This document shows positions 16,469 through 26,507 of a stretch of 64,000 nucleotides of DNA, in pieces. The stretch is from Vibrio sp. D404a (lineage in GTDB: Bacteria > Pseudomonadota > Gammaproteobacteria > Enterobacterales > Vibrionaceae). Numbering within the stretch: position 1 is the first letter of the stretch; each line of letters begins with the position of its first letter. The stretch covers positions 1 through 64,000 of the forward strand of contig NZ_JAHGAJ010000014.1 of the NCBI RefSeq assembly GCF_030248535.1, given 5' to 3'. The notes under the pieces are model-generated. The model worked only from the letters and a program-made list of their open reading frames with translations, had not been told where the DNA came from and made no database searches. The position numbers and the translations under genes are program-made.

Positions 16469-17653
16469 CTACTTTTGTGTGTTCGCCATGACACCTTTAG
16501 AAGCCATCATGGTACTGAGTTTGTGCATGTTGTCTTCAAAATAAGGATTGAAGGTTAAGCGTGCGTGGTTTTTATCGGGCTCTTGATAACCCCAAGCCGA
16601 AAACCATGTCTCTTGGCCTGCTTGACACTGCGCTTCTAAGCCTTCAACTTGACCGTTAGAACAGATCTTTTCACTGCCATTCACGCCATAGTATGGGTTC
16701 TGTGGAGAGAACAATAGCCCCATATGAGAACCATTAGAGATGCGCTGTTCAGGCAGTTTCATGCTGTAACGAACCGCTCTTGGGTCTTGTAGTTCGCGTT
16801 CGCCTTGCCAAATCATCACATTGTTTGGGTTTGGCATCGACTGTGTGAAGGCTTGCTCAACATAGCGAGTGTCGATAACACTATCTCCTTCGCTCATTAA
16901 GACAAAGACGGGTTTATCGTACTTGCCTTGCTGTAGGTCGTTTCGCACAATCTCAGACGTTTGGTAGTAGACCGACGCACCATTCATTGGCAGAGAGTTG
17001 TAGCGCAACATGTTGTCTTCAGGATCTTGGTCTGCCCAAGTGACAAAGTAGCTCGCTAACTCAGCAAACTGAACCGCTGACGAGTTAGGTTGAAACGCAG
17101 GCGAAAACAGCAACAGCCCAGAGACACTGTCATCCTTCATTGCTTGTGACGTCACTAGGTTCGCGCCTGTTGAGTATCCGCCTAACCAAACAGAGTCGTA
17201 CTCTTTCTGCAGCAATTTAGTGTGGTGTGCCACTACGCCTTGCCAATCTTCTAGGCTTGGTAGCATCAAGTCTGCGACACGACTACCGTGTCCCGGGAGC
17301 AGCACTGTTCTAACAAGGTAACCCTGCTGAGCAAGATAGCTCGCGACATCATGAAATGAGTATGGTGAATCGCCTAGCCCATGAACCAGCAATACCGCTT
17401 GACCGTTAGGTTGCTCTGGCTTGTACTCGGTTGGTGAATTCAGCTCGACCTCTTTTTGATGATCGTCGGAAACAAATACACGATGTGAAGCCAGCCATTG
17501 CTGCGTTTCTGCTTGGTAGCCCTTAAAGCTATCTTGTTGGTAAGCAGGAAGCTCTCCCGACGCTTGATAGGCTGGGATAATTGGCTCGTTGGAGCAGCCA
17601 TAAACGCCAATCAATGTCAGCGTAAGTAAGCTCAATGTAATGATTTTCTTCAT
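16469..17653 (-). CDS. Lipoprotein alpha/beta hydrolase
   Basis: A 394-residue secreted hydrolase, probably anchored in the envelope: the signal ends in a lipobox-like LIGVYGC near residue 20. The serine hydrolase fold shows HGLGDSPYSFHDVA (oxyanion region, about 90), the nucleophile elbow GGYSTGA (about 165) and a late NGSHMGLLF holding the probable catalytic His (about 312). It resembles monoacylglycerol lipase or serine aminopeptidase S33-type esterases; the natural substrate is unknown. No clear ribosome site was seen at the ATG. Confidence 0.85.
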   Translation of the reverse strand: MKKIITLSLLTLTLIGVYGCSNEPIIPAYQASGELPAYQQDSFKGYQAETQQWLASHRVFVSDDHQKEVELNSPTEYKPEQPNGQAVLLVHGLGDSPYSFHDVASYLAQQGYLVRTVLLPGHGSRVADLMLPSLEDWQGVVAHHTKLLQKEYDSVWLGGYSTGANLVTSQAMKDDSVSGLLLFSPAFQPNSSAVQFAELASYFVTWADQDPEDNMLRYNSLPMNGASVYYQTSEIVRNDLQQGKYDKPVFVLMSEGDSVIDTRYVEQAFTQSMPNPNNVMIWQGERELQDPRAVRYSMKLPEQRISNGSHMGLLFSPQNPYYGVNGSEKICSNGQVEGLEAQCQAGQETWFSAWGYQEPDKNHARLTFNPYFEDNMHKLSTMMASKGVMANTQK

Positions 17654-17760
17654 GTCTGTTTAATCGGTGTAATTCTGCTAACGGTATGGATGAAACAGCG
17701 GGCACGTAGCCCGCTGTGATCTCTTTAACATCATATTGTTAATGATAGTAAAGCTTTGAA

Positions 17761-17991
17761 TTATCGTTTGTTTGATAAGTCTTCATACTCACCTTCGATG
17801 ACACCTGCATCTTGATTCGGTGAGTACTGACTATTCATACGTGAAGTAAAGCCTTGTTGGCTCATCTGCTTCTGAATTTTTTTCCCTGTGATAAGGGCTG
17901 CAATCGTTAGAGGGATAGCAAGCAGCAAGCTGGTAAATAGTGCGATAAGACCAGTAAATAGGGCTGCAACAGTAACTAAGATATTTTTCAT
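17761..17991 (-). CDS. Small membrane protein, unknown function
   Basis: A 76-residue protein with one long or two short hydrophobic segments (about 4-38), then a basic GKKIQKQ stretch and a polar acidic tail (GVIEGEYEDL). The start has GAGGAAATG upstream, supporting a real gene. It is not recognised beyond being a membrane peptide. It lies between the lipoprotein hydrolase and the divergent hcp promoter. Confidence 0.65.
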   Translation of the reverse strand: MKNILVTVAALFTGLIALFTSLLLAIPLTIAALITGKKIQKQMSQQGFTSRMNSQYSPNQDAGVIEGEYEDLSNKR

Positions 17992-18153
17992 ATGTCATTT
18001 CCTCTTTTTCTATGTTGTCACTCTAACAAAGCTTTTCTGAACAAAACATGAACGTCGTTCAATTAATTTTTGGAAAGTCATATTGACCTGTATGTGTTTA
18101 ATTCTCTTGGTGTTTTGTAGTCATAAATACGCACTTAAACAAAGGGTATGTTA

Positions 18154-18172
18154 ATTGTCTATATAAAACAAT
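18154..18172. promoter_or_regulatory. Palindrome upstream of hcp
   Basis: ATTGT-N9-ACAAT lies about 100 bases upstream of hcp. The hcp-hcr genes are usually under FNR-family or NO-sensing control, so this is a candidate operator only. Confidence 0.25.
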
Positions 18173-18269
18173 GAGTTAAAAGTTGGCATGGAAGGTGCTC
18201 TAGGGAGTAGGAAAAATAAATCATTGTGAGCCAAGAACTTACAACAAACGACTATTACTGGAGCCCAAT

Positions 18270-19931
18270 ATGTTCTGTATTCAATGTGAACAAACGATTC
18301 AAACACCAACGATCAAAGGTTGTTCTTTTGCACAAGGTATGTGCGGTAAGACTTCTGAAGTTTCTGACTTGCAAGACGTGTTGGTGTACTCACTGCAAGG
18401 GGTTTCTTTTTGGGCTAATTTAGGCCGCGCTTGCAACGTTATTGATACGGAAATCGATGAGTGGGCACCGAGAGCGTTTTTCGCTACGTTAACCAATGTG
18501 AATTTTGACCCTGAGCGCATCATTGAGTTCGCTCAGCAGTCACACGAATATAAACAGCGCTTAGAGCAGCAAGTTCGTGCTGCTGCGTTGGTGGTGGGTT
18601 TTGAGATCCCAGAATTATCACCAGCAGCGCAATTTGACCTTCCTACAGATAGCACTCAGTTGCTTGCACTTGCACCTCAAGCAGCGGTTAACCGTGGCCA
18701 TGATTCTCAGCATGAAGACGTGATTGGTTTACGTTTACTTTGTTTGTATGGTTTGAAAGGTGCTGCAGCATACATGGAGCACGCACGCGTTCTTGGTCAA
18801 ACAAATCAAGATATTCACGCTGAATACCACCAAATCATGGCGTTCTTGGGTACTGAACCAGTGGACCTAAAACAGCTGCTTGATACATCAATGCAGATTG
18901 GTTTGATGAACTACAAAGTTATGGAGATGCTGGACAAAGGCGAAACCGATACTTTTGGTCACCCACAACCAACAGCAGTGAATGTGAAAACGAAGAAAGG
19001 CCATTGTATTCTGGTTTCTGGTCATGACTTACATGATCTTGAGAAGATCCTTCAACAGACAGAAGGCAAAGGCATCAACGTTTACACTAACGGTGAGATG
19101 CTTCCAGCTCACGGCTACCCTGAACTCAGCAAATACCCGCACCTAGCAGGTAACTACGGTAGCGCATGGCAAAACCAGCAAAAAGAGTTTGCTAACTTCC
19201 CGGGTGCAATTGTCATGACGTCTAACTGTCTGCTGAATCCAGATGTTGGCGCATACGCTGATCGCTTATTTACACGCAGCATCGTAGGTTGGCCGGGTGT
19301 TGCACACCTTGAGGGTGATGATTTCAGCGAAGTGATCGACTGCGCACTAGCGCAAGAAGGCTTCAAACATGATGAGATCGAGCAGATGATCACGGTAGGC
19401 TTTGGTCGCAACGCACTGATGGAAGCAGCACCAGCAGTGGTTGAGCAAGTAAAAGAAGGCAACATCAAGCACTTCTTCCTAGTCGGTGGTTGTGACGGTG
19501 ATAAAGCTGAGCGTAGCTACTACACGGACTTTACTGCTCAAGCGCCTGACGATTCAGTCATCCTGACATTGGCTTGTGGTAAGTTCCGTTTTAACAAGAA
19601 CCAGTTTGGAGACATCAACGGTATTCCGCGTCTTCTAGATGTTGGCCAATGTAATGATGCTTACTCTGCAATCCAGCTTGCCCTAGCTCTGTCTCAAGAG
19701 TTTGATTGCGGTATCAATGAGCTACCACTGACACTGGTCCTTTCTTGGTTTGAGCAGAAAGCGATCGTTATCTTGCTGACTCTGTTTGCACTAGGCGTGA
19801 AGGGGATCTACACAGGTCCAACGGCTCCTGCATTCCTAACGGATAATCTACTGAAGATCATTCAAGATGAGTTCGACATGCGTGCTATTTCTACGCCAGA
19901 ACAAGATCTTAAAACAATCCTAGCGGCTTAA
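18270..19931 (+). CDS. hcp: Hybrid cluster protein / hydroxylamine reductase
   Basis: A 553-residue cytoplasmic Fe-S enzyme carrying the hybrid 4Fe-2O-2S cluster and a proximal cluster. Known activities are NO reduction and hydroxylamine reduction, protecting against nitrosative stress. The N-terminal cysteine set (FCIQCEQT, then [11 protein letters not shown]) is that of the proximal cluster. Further cluster ligands are visible: a HDLHDLE region near 250, NCLLNP near 313, [13 protein letters not shown] near 403 and ACGKFRFNK near 432. It is transcribed with its reductase hcr, separated by a long hairpin. CTGGAG lies 7 bases before the ATG. Confidence 0.97.
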   Translation: MFCIQCEQTIQTPTIKGCSFAQGMCGKTSEVSDLQDVLVYSLQGVSFWANLGRACNVIDTEIDEWAPRAFFATLTNVNFDPERIIEFAQQSHEYKQRLEQQVRAAALVVGFEIPELSPAAQFDLPTDSTQLLALAPQAAVNRGHDSQHEDVIGLRLLCLYGLKGAAAYMEHARVLGQTNQDIHAEYHQIMAFLGTEPVDLKQLLDTSMQIGLMNYKVMEMLDKGETDTFGHPQPTAVNVKTKKGHCILVSGHDLHDLEKILQQTEGKGINVYTNGEMLPAHGYPELSKYPHLAGNYGSAWQNQQKEFANFPGAIVMTSNCLLNPDVGAYADRLFTRSIVGWPGVAHLEGDDFSEVIDCALAQEGFKHDEIEQMITVGFGRNALMEAAPAVVEQVKEGNIKHFFLVGGCDGDKAERSYYTDFTAQAPDDSVILTLACGKFRFNKNQFGDINGIPRLLDVGQCNDAYSAIQLALALSQEFDCGINELPLTLVLSWFEQKAIVILLTLFALGVKGIYTGPTAPAFLTDNLLKIIQDEFDMRAISTPEQDLKTILAA

Positions 19932-19943
19932 TCTCGCTAACCG

Positions 19944-19990
19944 AGCCTCGTGCCTAATAGACTGAGTCTATGTAAGGTCCGAGGCTTTTG
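19944..19990 (+). terminator. Long hairpin between hcp and hcr (possible attenuator)
   Basis: Nested inverted repeats AGCCTCG/CGAGGCT, CCT/AGG and TAGAC/GTCTA fold into one long hairpin followed by TTTTG. It has terminator form but lies inside the hcp-hcr unit, so it may reduce hcr expression or stabilise the hcp transcript. Confidence 0.55.
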
Positions 19991-20024
19991 TCGTTCATCC
20001 CAAATTATAAAAGTGAGTATTACT

Positions 20025-21074
20025 ATGTACGCTTGGTCTGATAGCGATTCAATCTCTTTGGTTTGTCTAAAAAAATGGCATGAAACGCCTGACACGGTTA
20101 GCTTTGAACTAGGCTCAATTCATCAAGATCTCCATTTCAACTTTAAGCCGGGGCAGTTCATCACACTTGGCCTAAATATGCCTGAAAAGATGGATTACAG
20201 AGCTTACTCAATTGCCTCTGATACTCATGACAACCGTCTGAAACTGACCGTAAAACGTGTCGAAGGTGGATTAGTGTCGAATTTCATTGTTGATGAGTTG
20301 GATGAAGGTGACGAGGTTGCCGTGCTAAAACCGGCCGGTGAATTTAACTGTATTGATTGCCAGCCAACAATTACCAATAAAGTGACGTTAGTGAGTGCAG
20401 GCTGCGGCATCACGCCTGTTATTGCGATGGCGAAATACTGGTTGAAGCATGATCCAGCTATTGAGATTGATTTCATTCACATGGCACGCAGCAAGCAAGA
20501 AACCATCTACTTTGAAGAGTTGCACCAGCTGGATGAAACTCATAGTAACTTTAGTCTCAAGTTACTATTAAAAGACAACCAAGGGACCACAGCGCCACAA
20601 GGCCGTCTCGATAAGAGTTGGTTGGTTCGTCTATCTCCAGACATTTTAGAAAGAACCGTTTACCTGTGTGGGCCTGTCGGCTTTATGCAAAATGTAGAAA
20701 GTTATCTAACTGAACTAGAGTTCAATATGGAGAACTTCTATCAAGAGAGCTTTACGCCAATCTCAAAAGTTGAAGAAAGCCAACCAATTAAAGACAATAG
20801 TCAGTCTGGGCCAGTTGAGGTGTTCGTTCCTGCATTTGGTGCAAAGGTTGAAGCAGATCTTGGTACACCGCTTGCGGATTCCCTTGAGAAAGCAGGTGTT
20901 CCTATCATCATCGCCTGTCGCAGCGGAATTTGTGGTTCATGCAAATGCAAAGTGACTAAGGGTAGTGTTACGTCCAGCAGCCAAGAGACACTCACTGCAG
21001 ATGAGATTGAGCAAGGTTACGTATTGGCGTGCTCAAGCACCATTGATAGTGAAGTCGAAGTCGAGTTGGGCTGA
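20025..21074 (+). CDS. hcr: Hcp NADH oxidoreductase
   Basis: A 349-residue electron-transfer flavoprotein that passes electrons from NADH to Hcp. It has an FAD-binding domain (RAYSIAS near 45-60), an NAD-binding domain (GCGITPVIAM near 125, YLCGPVGFMQNV near 210) and a C-terminal [2Fe-2S] ferredoxin domain (CRSGICGSCKCKV near 290, with the last ligand in LACSS). I chose the ATG at 20025 (MYAWSDSD); the upstream in-frame extension runs through the hairpin and is not family-like. Confidence 0.94.
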   Translation: MYAWSDSDSISLVCLKKWHETPDTVSFELGSIHQDLHFNFKPGQFITLGLNMPEKMDYRAYSIASDTHDNRLKLTVKRVEGGLVSNFIVDELDEGDEVAVLKPAGEFNCIDCQPTITNKVTLVSAGCGITPVIAMAKYWLKHDPAIEIDFIHMARSKQETIYFEELHQLDETHSNFSLKLLLKDNQGTTAPQGRLDKSWLVRLSPDILERTVYLCGPVGFMQNVESYLTELEFNMENFYQESFTPISKVEESQPIKDNSQSGPVEVFVPAFGAKVEADLGTPLADSLEKAGVPIIIACRSGICGSCKCKVTKGSVTSSSQETLTADEIEQGYVLACSSTIDSEVEVELG

Positions 21075-21107
21075 TAGAGCGACAGAAGTAAAACGAGATT
21101 GAAATGA

Positions 21108-21150
21108 AAAAGGCCACTTAGTTCGGTTAGAGAGAGCAGAACCAAGTGGC
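21108..21150 (-). terminator. Terminator of the GAPDH gene
   Basis: On the minus strand a 12-bp stem, GCCACTTGGTTC/GAACTAAGTGGC with one mismatch, is followed by TTTTTC. It lies 110 bases after the gap stop and converges with hcr. Confidence 0.75.
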
Positions 21151-21260
21151 AACCTTCCAAGAATTGACCGTAAAGTACTCAAGGAAAGGGGGGCAGCGAA
21201 GCTCAGATGAACTTCGCCTATATGATTATTATGTTGTGGAGCTTGTTATACTCAGAGGTT

Positions 21261-22697
21261 TTAAACCGCTGGGTAAGTTTTGTAGCGCACGCCCATCATC
21301 TGTTCCATACAGTGAACCACTTGGCAGCTGTAGCCGAACTCATTGTCGTACCAGATGTAAAGAACAGCACGGTTATCTTGTGCAATCGTTGCGACACCAT
21401 CAACCACGCCTGGGTGACGAGAACCCACTAGATCAGTTGAAACGATTTCCGTTGAGTCTGTGTAATCGATTTGCGCAGATAGTGGAGAAGAAAGTGCCAT
21501 TTCACGTAGATAAGTGTTTAGCTCTTCTTTTGTAGTACCTGTTTCAAGGTTTAGGTTAGCAACAGCCATTGACACGTTTGGTGTCGGTACGCGGATTGCG
21601 TTGCCTGTTAGCTTACCTGCCATCTCTGGCATTGCTTTCGCTACTGCTTTCGCTGCACCAGTTGATGTCAGAACCATGTTCAGTGAAGCAGCACGGCCAC
21701 GACGGTCACCCGAGTGGAAGTTATCAATCAGGTTTTGGTCGTTTGTGAATGAGTGAACAGTTTCGATGTGACCCGATGTTACGCCAAACTTGTCGTGTAC
21801 TGCTTTAAGTACAGGTGTGATTGCGTTAGTCGTACAGCTTGCTGCTGAGATAATAGTATCTTCTGGCTTGATAACGTCTTCGTTAACACCAAACACAACG
21901 TTCTTAATATCACCTTTGCCCGGAGCAGTTAGAAGTACTTTGCTTGCACCGTTACAAGCCACGTGCTGACCTAGACCTTCAGCGTCACGCCATACACCAG
22001 TGTTATCAACAACCAATGCGTTATCGATGCCATAAGCTGTGTAGTCCACATCTTCTGGCTTGTTCGCGTAAATCACTTGGATGAAGTTACCGTTAACGAT
22101 GATCGCTTTGCGTTCGCTATCGACAACGATGCTGCCATTGAACTGACCGTGTACCGAGTCACGACGCAGTAGGCTTGCACGCTTCTCAAGATCACCATCT
22201 TTGCCGCCACGAACAACGATAGCGCGTAGACGAAGTGGGTAACCTGGACCGCTTTTCTCAACAAGGATACGAGTAAGTAGTCGCCCGATACGACCAAAAC
22301 CGTATAGAACCACATCGCGAGGTTTGGTCATCGCTTCACCTTCAAGTGACTCCATTAGAGCCGTTTGAAGGAAGTCATCCATTGCCGCTACATCTTCATG
22401 GTTTTCCCAGTATTGATGCGCTAGGCGACCAACATCGACGCGACATGGGGACAGGCGCATTGATAGTAGGTGCTGGATGATCGGTTGAGTTTGTGAAGGA
22501 GTAAGCGGGGAGCCAGTGTAGTGTTTAGAAAGTCGGTGAGTTTTGATGATATCGATGGTCGTCGCGTTAACAAGAGTCTTACCGAATAGGATGACTTCAA
22601 CGCCTTTTTGACGGTATAGCTGACCAAGAGTTGGGGCGATAGATTCAGCAATAGTTTGACTAGTTTGCCAGTCTAGGAGGTGCTTTTCAGGGCTCAT
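21261..22697 (-). CDS. gap: Long-form glyceraldehyde-3-phosphate dehydrogenase
   Basis: A 478-residue GAPDH. It interconverts glyceraldehyde 3-phosphate and 1,3-bisphosphoglycerate. The first ~125 residues are an extra helical region absent from the ~330-residue GapA. The Rossmann start YGFGRIGRLL is at about 134 and the catalytic SAASCTTNAITPV near 290. After the second strand the usual NAD-selective Asp (as in IND) is replaced in AIVVRGGKDGD, so cofactor preference may differ. The sequence between is family-like (DSVHGQF, WYDNEFGYS near the end). It is probably a secondary GAPDH of the kind found on vibrio chromosome II. Confidence 0.92.
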   Translation of the reverse strand: MSPEKHLLDWQTSQTIAESIAPTLGQLYRQKGVEVILFGKTLVNATTIDIIKTHRLSKHYTGSPLTPSQTQPIIQHLLSMRLSPCRVDVGRLAHQYWENHEDVAAMDDFLQTALMESLEGEAMTKPRDVVLYGFGRIGRLLTRILVEKSGPGYPLRLRAIVVRGGKDGDLEKRASLLRRDSVHGQFNGSIVVDSERKAIIVNGNFIQVIYANKPEDVDYTAYGIDNALVVDNTGVWRDAEGLGQHVACNGASKVLLTAPGKGDIKNVVFGVNEDVIKPEDTIISAASCTTNAITPVLKAVHDKFGVTSGHIETVHSFTNDQNLIDNFHSGDRRGRAASLNMVLTSTGAAKAVAKAMPEMAGKLTGNAIRVPTPNVSMAVANLNLETGTTKEELNTYLREMALSSPLSAQIDYTDSTEIVSTDLVGSRHPGVVDGVATIAQDNRAVLYIWYDNEFGYSCQVVHCMEQMMGVRYKTYPAV

Positions 22698-23449
22698 CTT
22701 TACTTGGGACCTTTCACGTTAAGTTTTGCAGGCTTGGCGAGTGTAGGGTGCTGACCTGCATTGGGGGATAAACCGTTGTGCTGTGATCTTAAATTGTCAC
22801 TTTAATGGCACGAATAGGTTTGTATTTAAGTTGTAATTTTTATGTGGCGGGATTGTAAGGTATGGCTTGTTATTCTGCTAGTAAAATTAAACCCAGAGAT
22901 TCTGGCTGAAATTCGGTGTTTCAATGGTTGTATTGTCGAGTTTTGTGATATGCAACACTATTGACTTTGTCGATTTGTAGCACTTATTTTTCGTCAAAAA
23001 ATACTAATATCAAAAATAGGATGCAAACGGTTGCTATTTTTGGTCAGAAAGTGTGATCAATTCTCTTAAATAAACGAAATGAGTAAACAGGGTGGTTGAA
23101 AGTTATCCACCTAAGTCTAAATAGACCTACAAACCTTGCGTATTAGGTTGATTGGTGATGTTGAAAGAGAAAATATTTTGCTTTTTTCACAATATTATTT
23201 GTCTTTTTCACATGACTTTTGTCATTAACGCCATGTTTTCATTCAAAGTTGATATTAACAGTAAACACAATAGCAATCGCAACAGGGTACATTTGCGACA
23301 GAAACCATGAACTTGGCATGATTTATAAATTACACAGTAAGAATTAGCGAGGACAAGTTGCATATTTGATAAATTAAACGCCGTGAGTGTCCTATTATTA
23401 GAACAAGGCATGCTCAATTACTTTCAAGGAAGGGAGTGGTTTAGATAAA
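22698..23449. other. 752-bp intergenic region between gap and a histidine kinase
   Basis: This is an AT-rich region between divergently transcribed genes. The only element I can support is the palindrome at 23012-23041. Short open frames on the minus strand (23208-23417) lack a ribosome site or family features. Confidence 0.5.
23012..23041. promoter_or_regulatory. LacI/PurR-type operator-like palindrome
   Basis: GCAAACGGTTGC (23023-23034) matches the PurR core GCAAACGTTTGC at 11 of 12 positions. It is enclosed by an 8-bp inverted repeat, AAAAATAG/CTATTTTT. It lies about 320 bases upstream of gap and 410 upstream of the histidine kinase gene. Confidence 0.5.
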
Positions 23450-26077
23450 ATGATAAATATATCAATTAGGTGGCGACTGATTCTCCTGTCATCTATATCG
23501 ATTCTGTTTATGCTCGGTTTCACTATTAACGAGGCATTGAACAACAGAGAGCAGGTAACCAACTTGGAGGCGACTCGAGTTAAGATTGAGGCGCTGCAAT
23601 CCTTTAGTACGTTGTCTGGGGATATTTATCGTCTATTGAGACTACCAAACTCGTCACCAATCCGTAAAAGTGCCTATGCGTCTGCTGCCAAACAGTTTGG
23701 TAGCATACTGCAATACAATAAGCAGCTTGAAGGCCTTTCCGCGCAGTGGGACATAGTGGATGAGCTAGATGATCTTGACCAAATCCTACGAGAGCTGTCT
23801 AACCCGAGTAACGAGCGTAAACCGTATCTTGGAGTCTGGGCATTTGATGTTCTGCAAGAGATACTCGTTGAACTCAACGACGTTGATATCTTTTTGGCTG
23901 ACGACAACATCAACACTGCTGGTAAGATCTTCAGTGACCTCAACAATTTCGTATTCTGGACTCAAAAAGAGGCTTGGGTAGGCTATAAGCTTTATCTCTA
24001 CCCCGAATTGCGAGAAGACAGTCTTGATCACTACCTGAGCACTATTCATCGCCAGTCCCAGTATCTCAATGCGTTCTTAAGAAATAATGACTCTTCGACT
24101 CGACTAGGGCAGTTGCTCGACGTATTTACGAGTAAAGAGTATCAAGATAGTGTTGATTTTCGAGAGCGGATATTCAAAAGGCAGTTTGATTCCCAAGAGA
24201 TCAAACAATATGTCGCAGGGTTAGAACAAAGACATATTGTGACCCTGCAAGTCGTCGACAGCTACACGACCGAACTGCAAGGCCAACTGGCAGCCCGAAT
24301 TAAAGCGCAGAAGATTCGTACAACCTTAACCACTGTTTTCGTGATTACCTTCGCGACGTTGGTTTTCTGGCTAACCTCGACCACCTCTCTGAGGCTGAAT
24401 CGTAACTTATCTCATATCCTTGATGGGATGTCGGATCAAAATCGAAACACCGAAGAGCATAAACCGATCGTCACAGAAGGGCATGATGAGCTGACTCAGT
24501 TTGCCGATAAGGTTAATGAGATCATGAGTGCCAACCAGCAGCACTATCAAGATCTGATTGAAGCCAAAGAAGATGCCATCTCCGCGAACCGAGCAAAGAG
24601 TGCATTCTTAGCGAATATGTCGCATGAGATTCGAACCCCACTCAATGGGATCATCGGGATGGCGGAAATTCTCTCGCAAAGCCAACTCAACGCCAACCAG
24701 CAAGAGGTGTTAGCGGATATCGAATCCTCCTCGCATACCTTGCTAGTGCTACTGAATGACATCCTTGATCTCTCGAAGATTGAATCGGGTAACTTATTAC
24801 TTTCGCCACAAGCTGCGGATCTGCGAGAAGTTGTTTACGATTCCGTTAGCGTCATTCTCTCGAAAGCGATCAGCAAGAATGTGGAGCTCGACATCAACAT
24901 CGATGCCAATACACCGCATCAATTGCTGTTTGATGAGCATCGACTGCGCCAAGTTCTGACTAACCTCCTGTCGAATGCGATTAAGTTCACGGATTCTGGT
25001 GCGATCAGCACGACCGTCACTTATACGCCAGGCTCGATGAGCCGAGGCATGATTGAATGTCATGTCGCGGATACAGGGATTGGTATTGAAGAGAGTAAAC
25101 TCGACTCGGTGTTTGAACCCTTTACCCAAGAAGACGGCAGCATTACGCGTCAGTTTGGTGGGACGGGACTCGGCTTAGCGATTTGTCGACAACTGATTGA
25201 TTTGATGGATGGCCGCATAACCGCGAGTTCGGTGAAAGGAGAGGGTTCTATCTTCAGTTTTGGTTTCTACGTTGACATCGTAGAGAGTAAACCCAAGACC
25301 TTCGACAACCTCAAGAGTGCCGTGATTGTCTCTAATGGCTTTAATTATGTGGCTCAATTAACGAAAGAGTGCGAACGATTTGGAATACAGTCAGAAGTGG
25401 TGCCGACCATTGATGATATTTCGAATCCGCAGTTAGATTGTGATGTTTTGCTCTATTGCCACACGCTGCATCAACCGATGGACCATGACCTCGCTTCATT
25501 GAAACAACGCTATCCACTCTCTAAGGTGATTGTCTGTCAGCATCATCTATTCAAAACCAACCAAATCACAGAATCGGTGCACTCGACACATACGGTTCCG
25601 TTTCTAGGTAAACGCTTTTCTAATAGCTTATTGGCGCTTGATACGGGTGCTGCTCAAGTTGTTGAGAAGCCGACGAAATCGGAAGATGTGCATGAGCTTA
25701 ACCGCCGAATATTGATCGTGGAAGATAACCTGATGAATCAGAAGATCGCGAGTTTCTTCCTTGAAAAAGCGGGCTATGAGTACACCATCACCAGTAATGG
25801 CCAAGAAGCCGTAGACGTGGTGACTCAAGGTGAGCAGTTTGATGCGATACTGATGGATTGCATGATGCCAGTGATGGACGGTATCACTGCCACGCAAACT
25901 ATCCGTGCATGGGAAAAAGAGCAGGGTATCGCTCCACTTCCGATCATTGCGCTGACGGCGAGTGTCCTGGATGAAGACATCAAAGACTGCTTTGAAGCGG
26001 GTATGAATGCCTACTTGCCCAAGCCATACAAATCACATCAACTGTATGAGCTCTTCGATAACTTGGGCATCGTCTAA
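23450..26077 (+). CDS. Hybrid sensor histidine kinase with receiver domain
   Basis: An 875-residue inner-membrane sensor kinase. It has a transmembrane segment at about 9-27, a long helical periplasmic sensor (28-290, Asp/Glu/Leu-rich), a second membrane segment (about 293-312), a linker, and HisKA with the phospho-His in AFLANMSHEIRTPLNGI (about 392). The HATPase domain shows the N box (NLLSNAIKF) and G boxes (ADTGIGI, GGTGLGLAI). A receiver domain follows at about 755-870 with the phospho-Asp in ILMDCMMPVMDG. It has no Hpt domain and no adjacent regulator, so it must signal through a separate phosphotransferase. The sensor helix bundle resembles nitrate- or TorS-like domains, but the ligand is unknown. 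Confidence 0.93.
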   Translation: MINISIRWRLILLSSISILFMLGFTINEALNNREQVTNLEATRVKIEALQSFSTLSGDIYRLLRLPNSSPIRKSAYASAAKQFGSILQYNKQLEGLSAQWDIVDELDDLDQILRELSNPSNERKPYLGVWAFDVLQEILVELNDVDIFLADDNINTAGKIFSDLNNFVFWTQKEAWVGYKLYLYPELREDSLDHYLSTIHRQSQYLNAFLRNNDSSTRLGQLLDVFTSKEYQDSVDFRERIFKRQFDSQEIKQYVAGLEQRHIVTLQVVDSYTTELQGQLAARIKAQKIRTTLTTVFVITFATLVFWLTSTTSLRLNRNLSHILDGMSDQNRNTEEHKPIVTEGHDELTQFADKVNEIMSANQQHYQDLIEAKEDAISANRAKSAFLANMSHEIRTPLNGIIGMAEILSQSQLNANQQEVLADIESSSHTLLVLLNDILDLSKIESGNLLLSPQAADLREVVYDSVSVILSKAISKNVELDINIDANTPHQLLFDEHRLRQVLTNLLSNAIKFTDSGAISTTVTYTPGSMSRGMIECHVADTGIGIEESKLDSVFEPFTQEDGSITRQFGGTGLGLAICRQLIDLMDGRITASSVKGEGSIFSFGFYVDIVESKPKTFDNLKSAVIVSNGFNYVAQLTKECERFGIQSEVVPTIDDISNPQLDCDVLLYCHTLHQPMDHDLASLKQRYPLSKVIVCQHHLFKTNQITESVHSTHTVPFLGKRFSNSLLALDTGAAQVVEKPTKSEDVHELNRRILIVEDNLMNQKIASFFLEKAGYEYTITSNGQEAVDVVTQGEQFDAILMDCMMPVMDGITATQTIRAWEKEQGIAPLPIIALTASVLDEDIKDCFEAGMNAYLPKPYKSHQLYELFDNLGIV

Positions 26078-26116
26078 AAGGAACAAGCAAGGTTACCCAG
26101 TAAGACTCGCGCTTAT

Positions 26117-26353
26117 CTAACGTACTTCCATCCCTAAGTTGTACTGTGCCAAGCAGCGACCAACGTAACTTACTTTTAAGAATGCAGCTATCACGATGGT
26201 ACCAATATGCGCGGCAATTTGGGCGGCTATAGAGAAACTGTCAGCAAGAGGGTAGGCGATAACGATGCTGATGATCATCAATAACGTAGTGATGATCAAT
26301 CCAGCATTGGAAACAGAAAGAAGCGTTTTAAAAGTCGTTTGAGTGGGTTTCAT
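26117..26353 (-). CDS. Small two-helix membrane protein, unknown
   Basis: A 78-residue protein with two transmembrane segments (about 15-33 and 42-62) and a short polar tail. The ribosome site GAGG lies 7 bases before the ATG. No family was recognised. Confidence 0.65.
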   Translation of the reverse strand: MKPTQTTFKTLLSVSNAGLIITTLLMIISIVIAYPLADSFSIAAQIAAHIGTIVIAAFLKVSYVGRCLAQYNLGMEVR

Positions 26354-26507
26354 AATGCATCCTCATAGTCTTGGTTTACTATGAGTAGAGCAAAAGGTAT
26401 TCCAACTATTTAATCTTTTTTAAATCATAAATTTACATAACTAATCATTACAATGTGAGTCAATATAACATGTTTTATTTTCGTGTCTTATTGACTCTAA
26501 AGTGTCT

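Noticed and set aside
23208..23417. 69-residue open frame in the gap upstream of the histidine kinase
   Set aside because: It has no ribosome site and no family features, and it lies antisense in AT-rich sequence.
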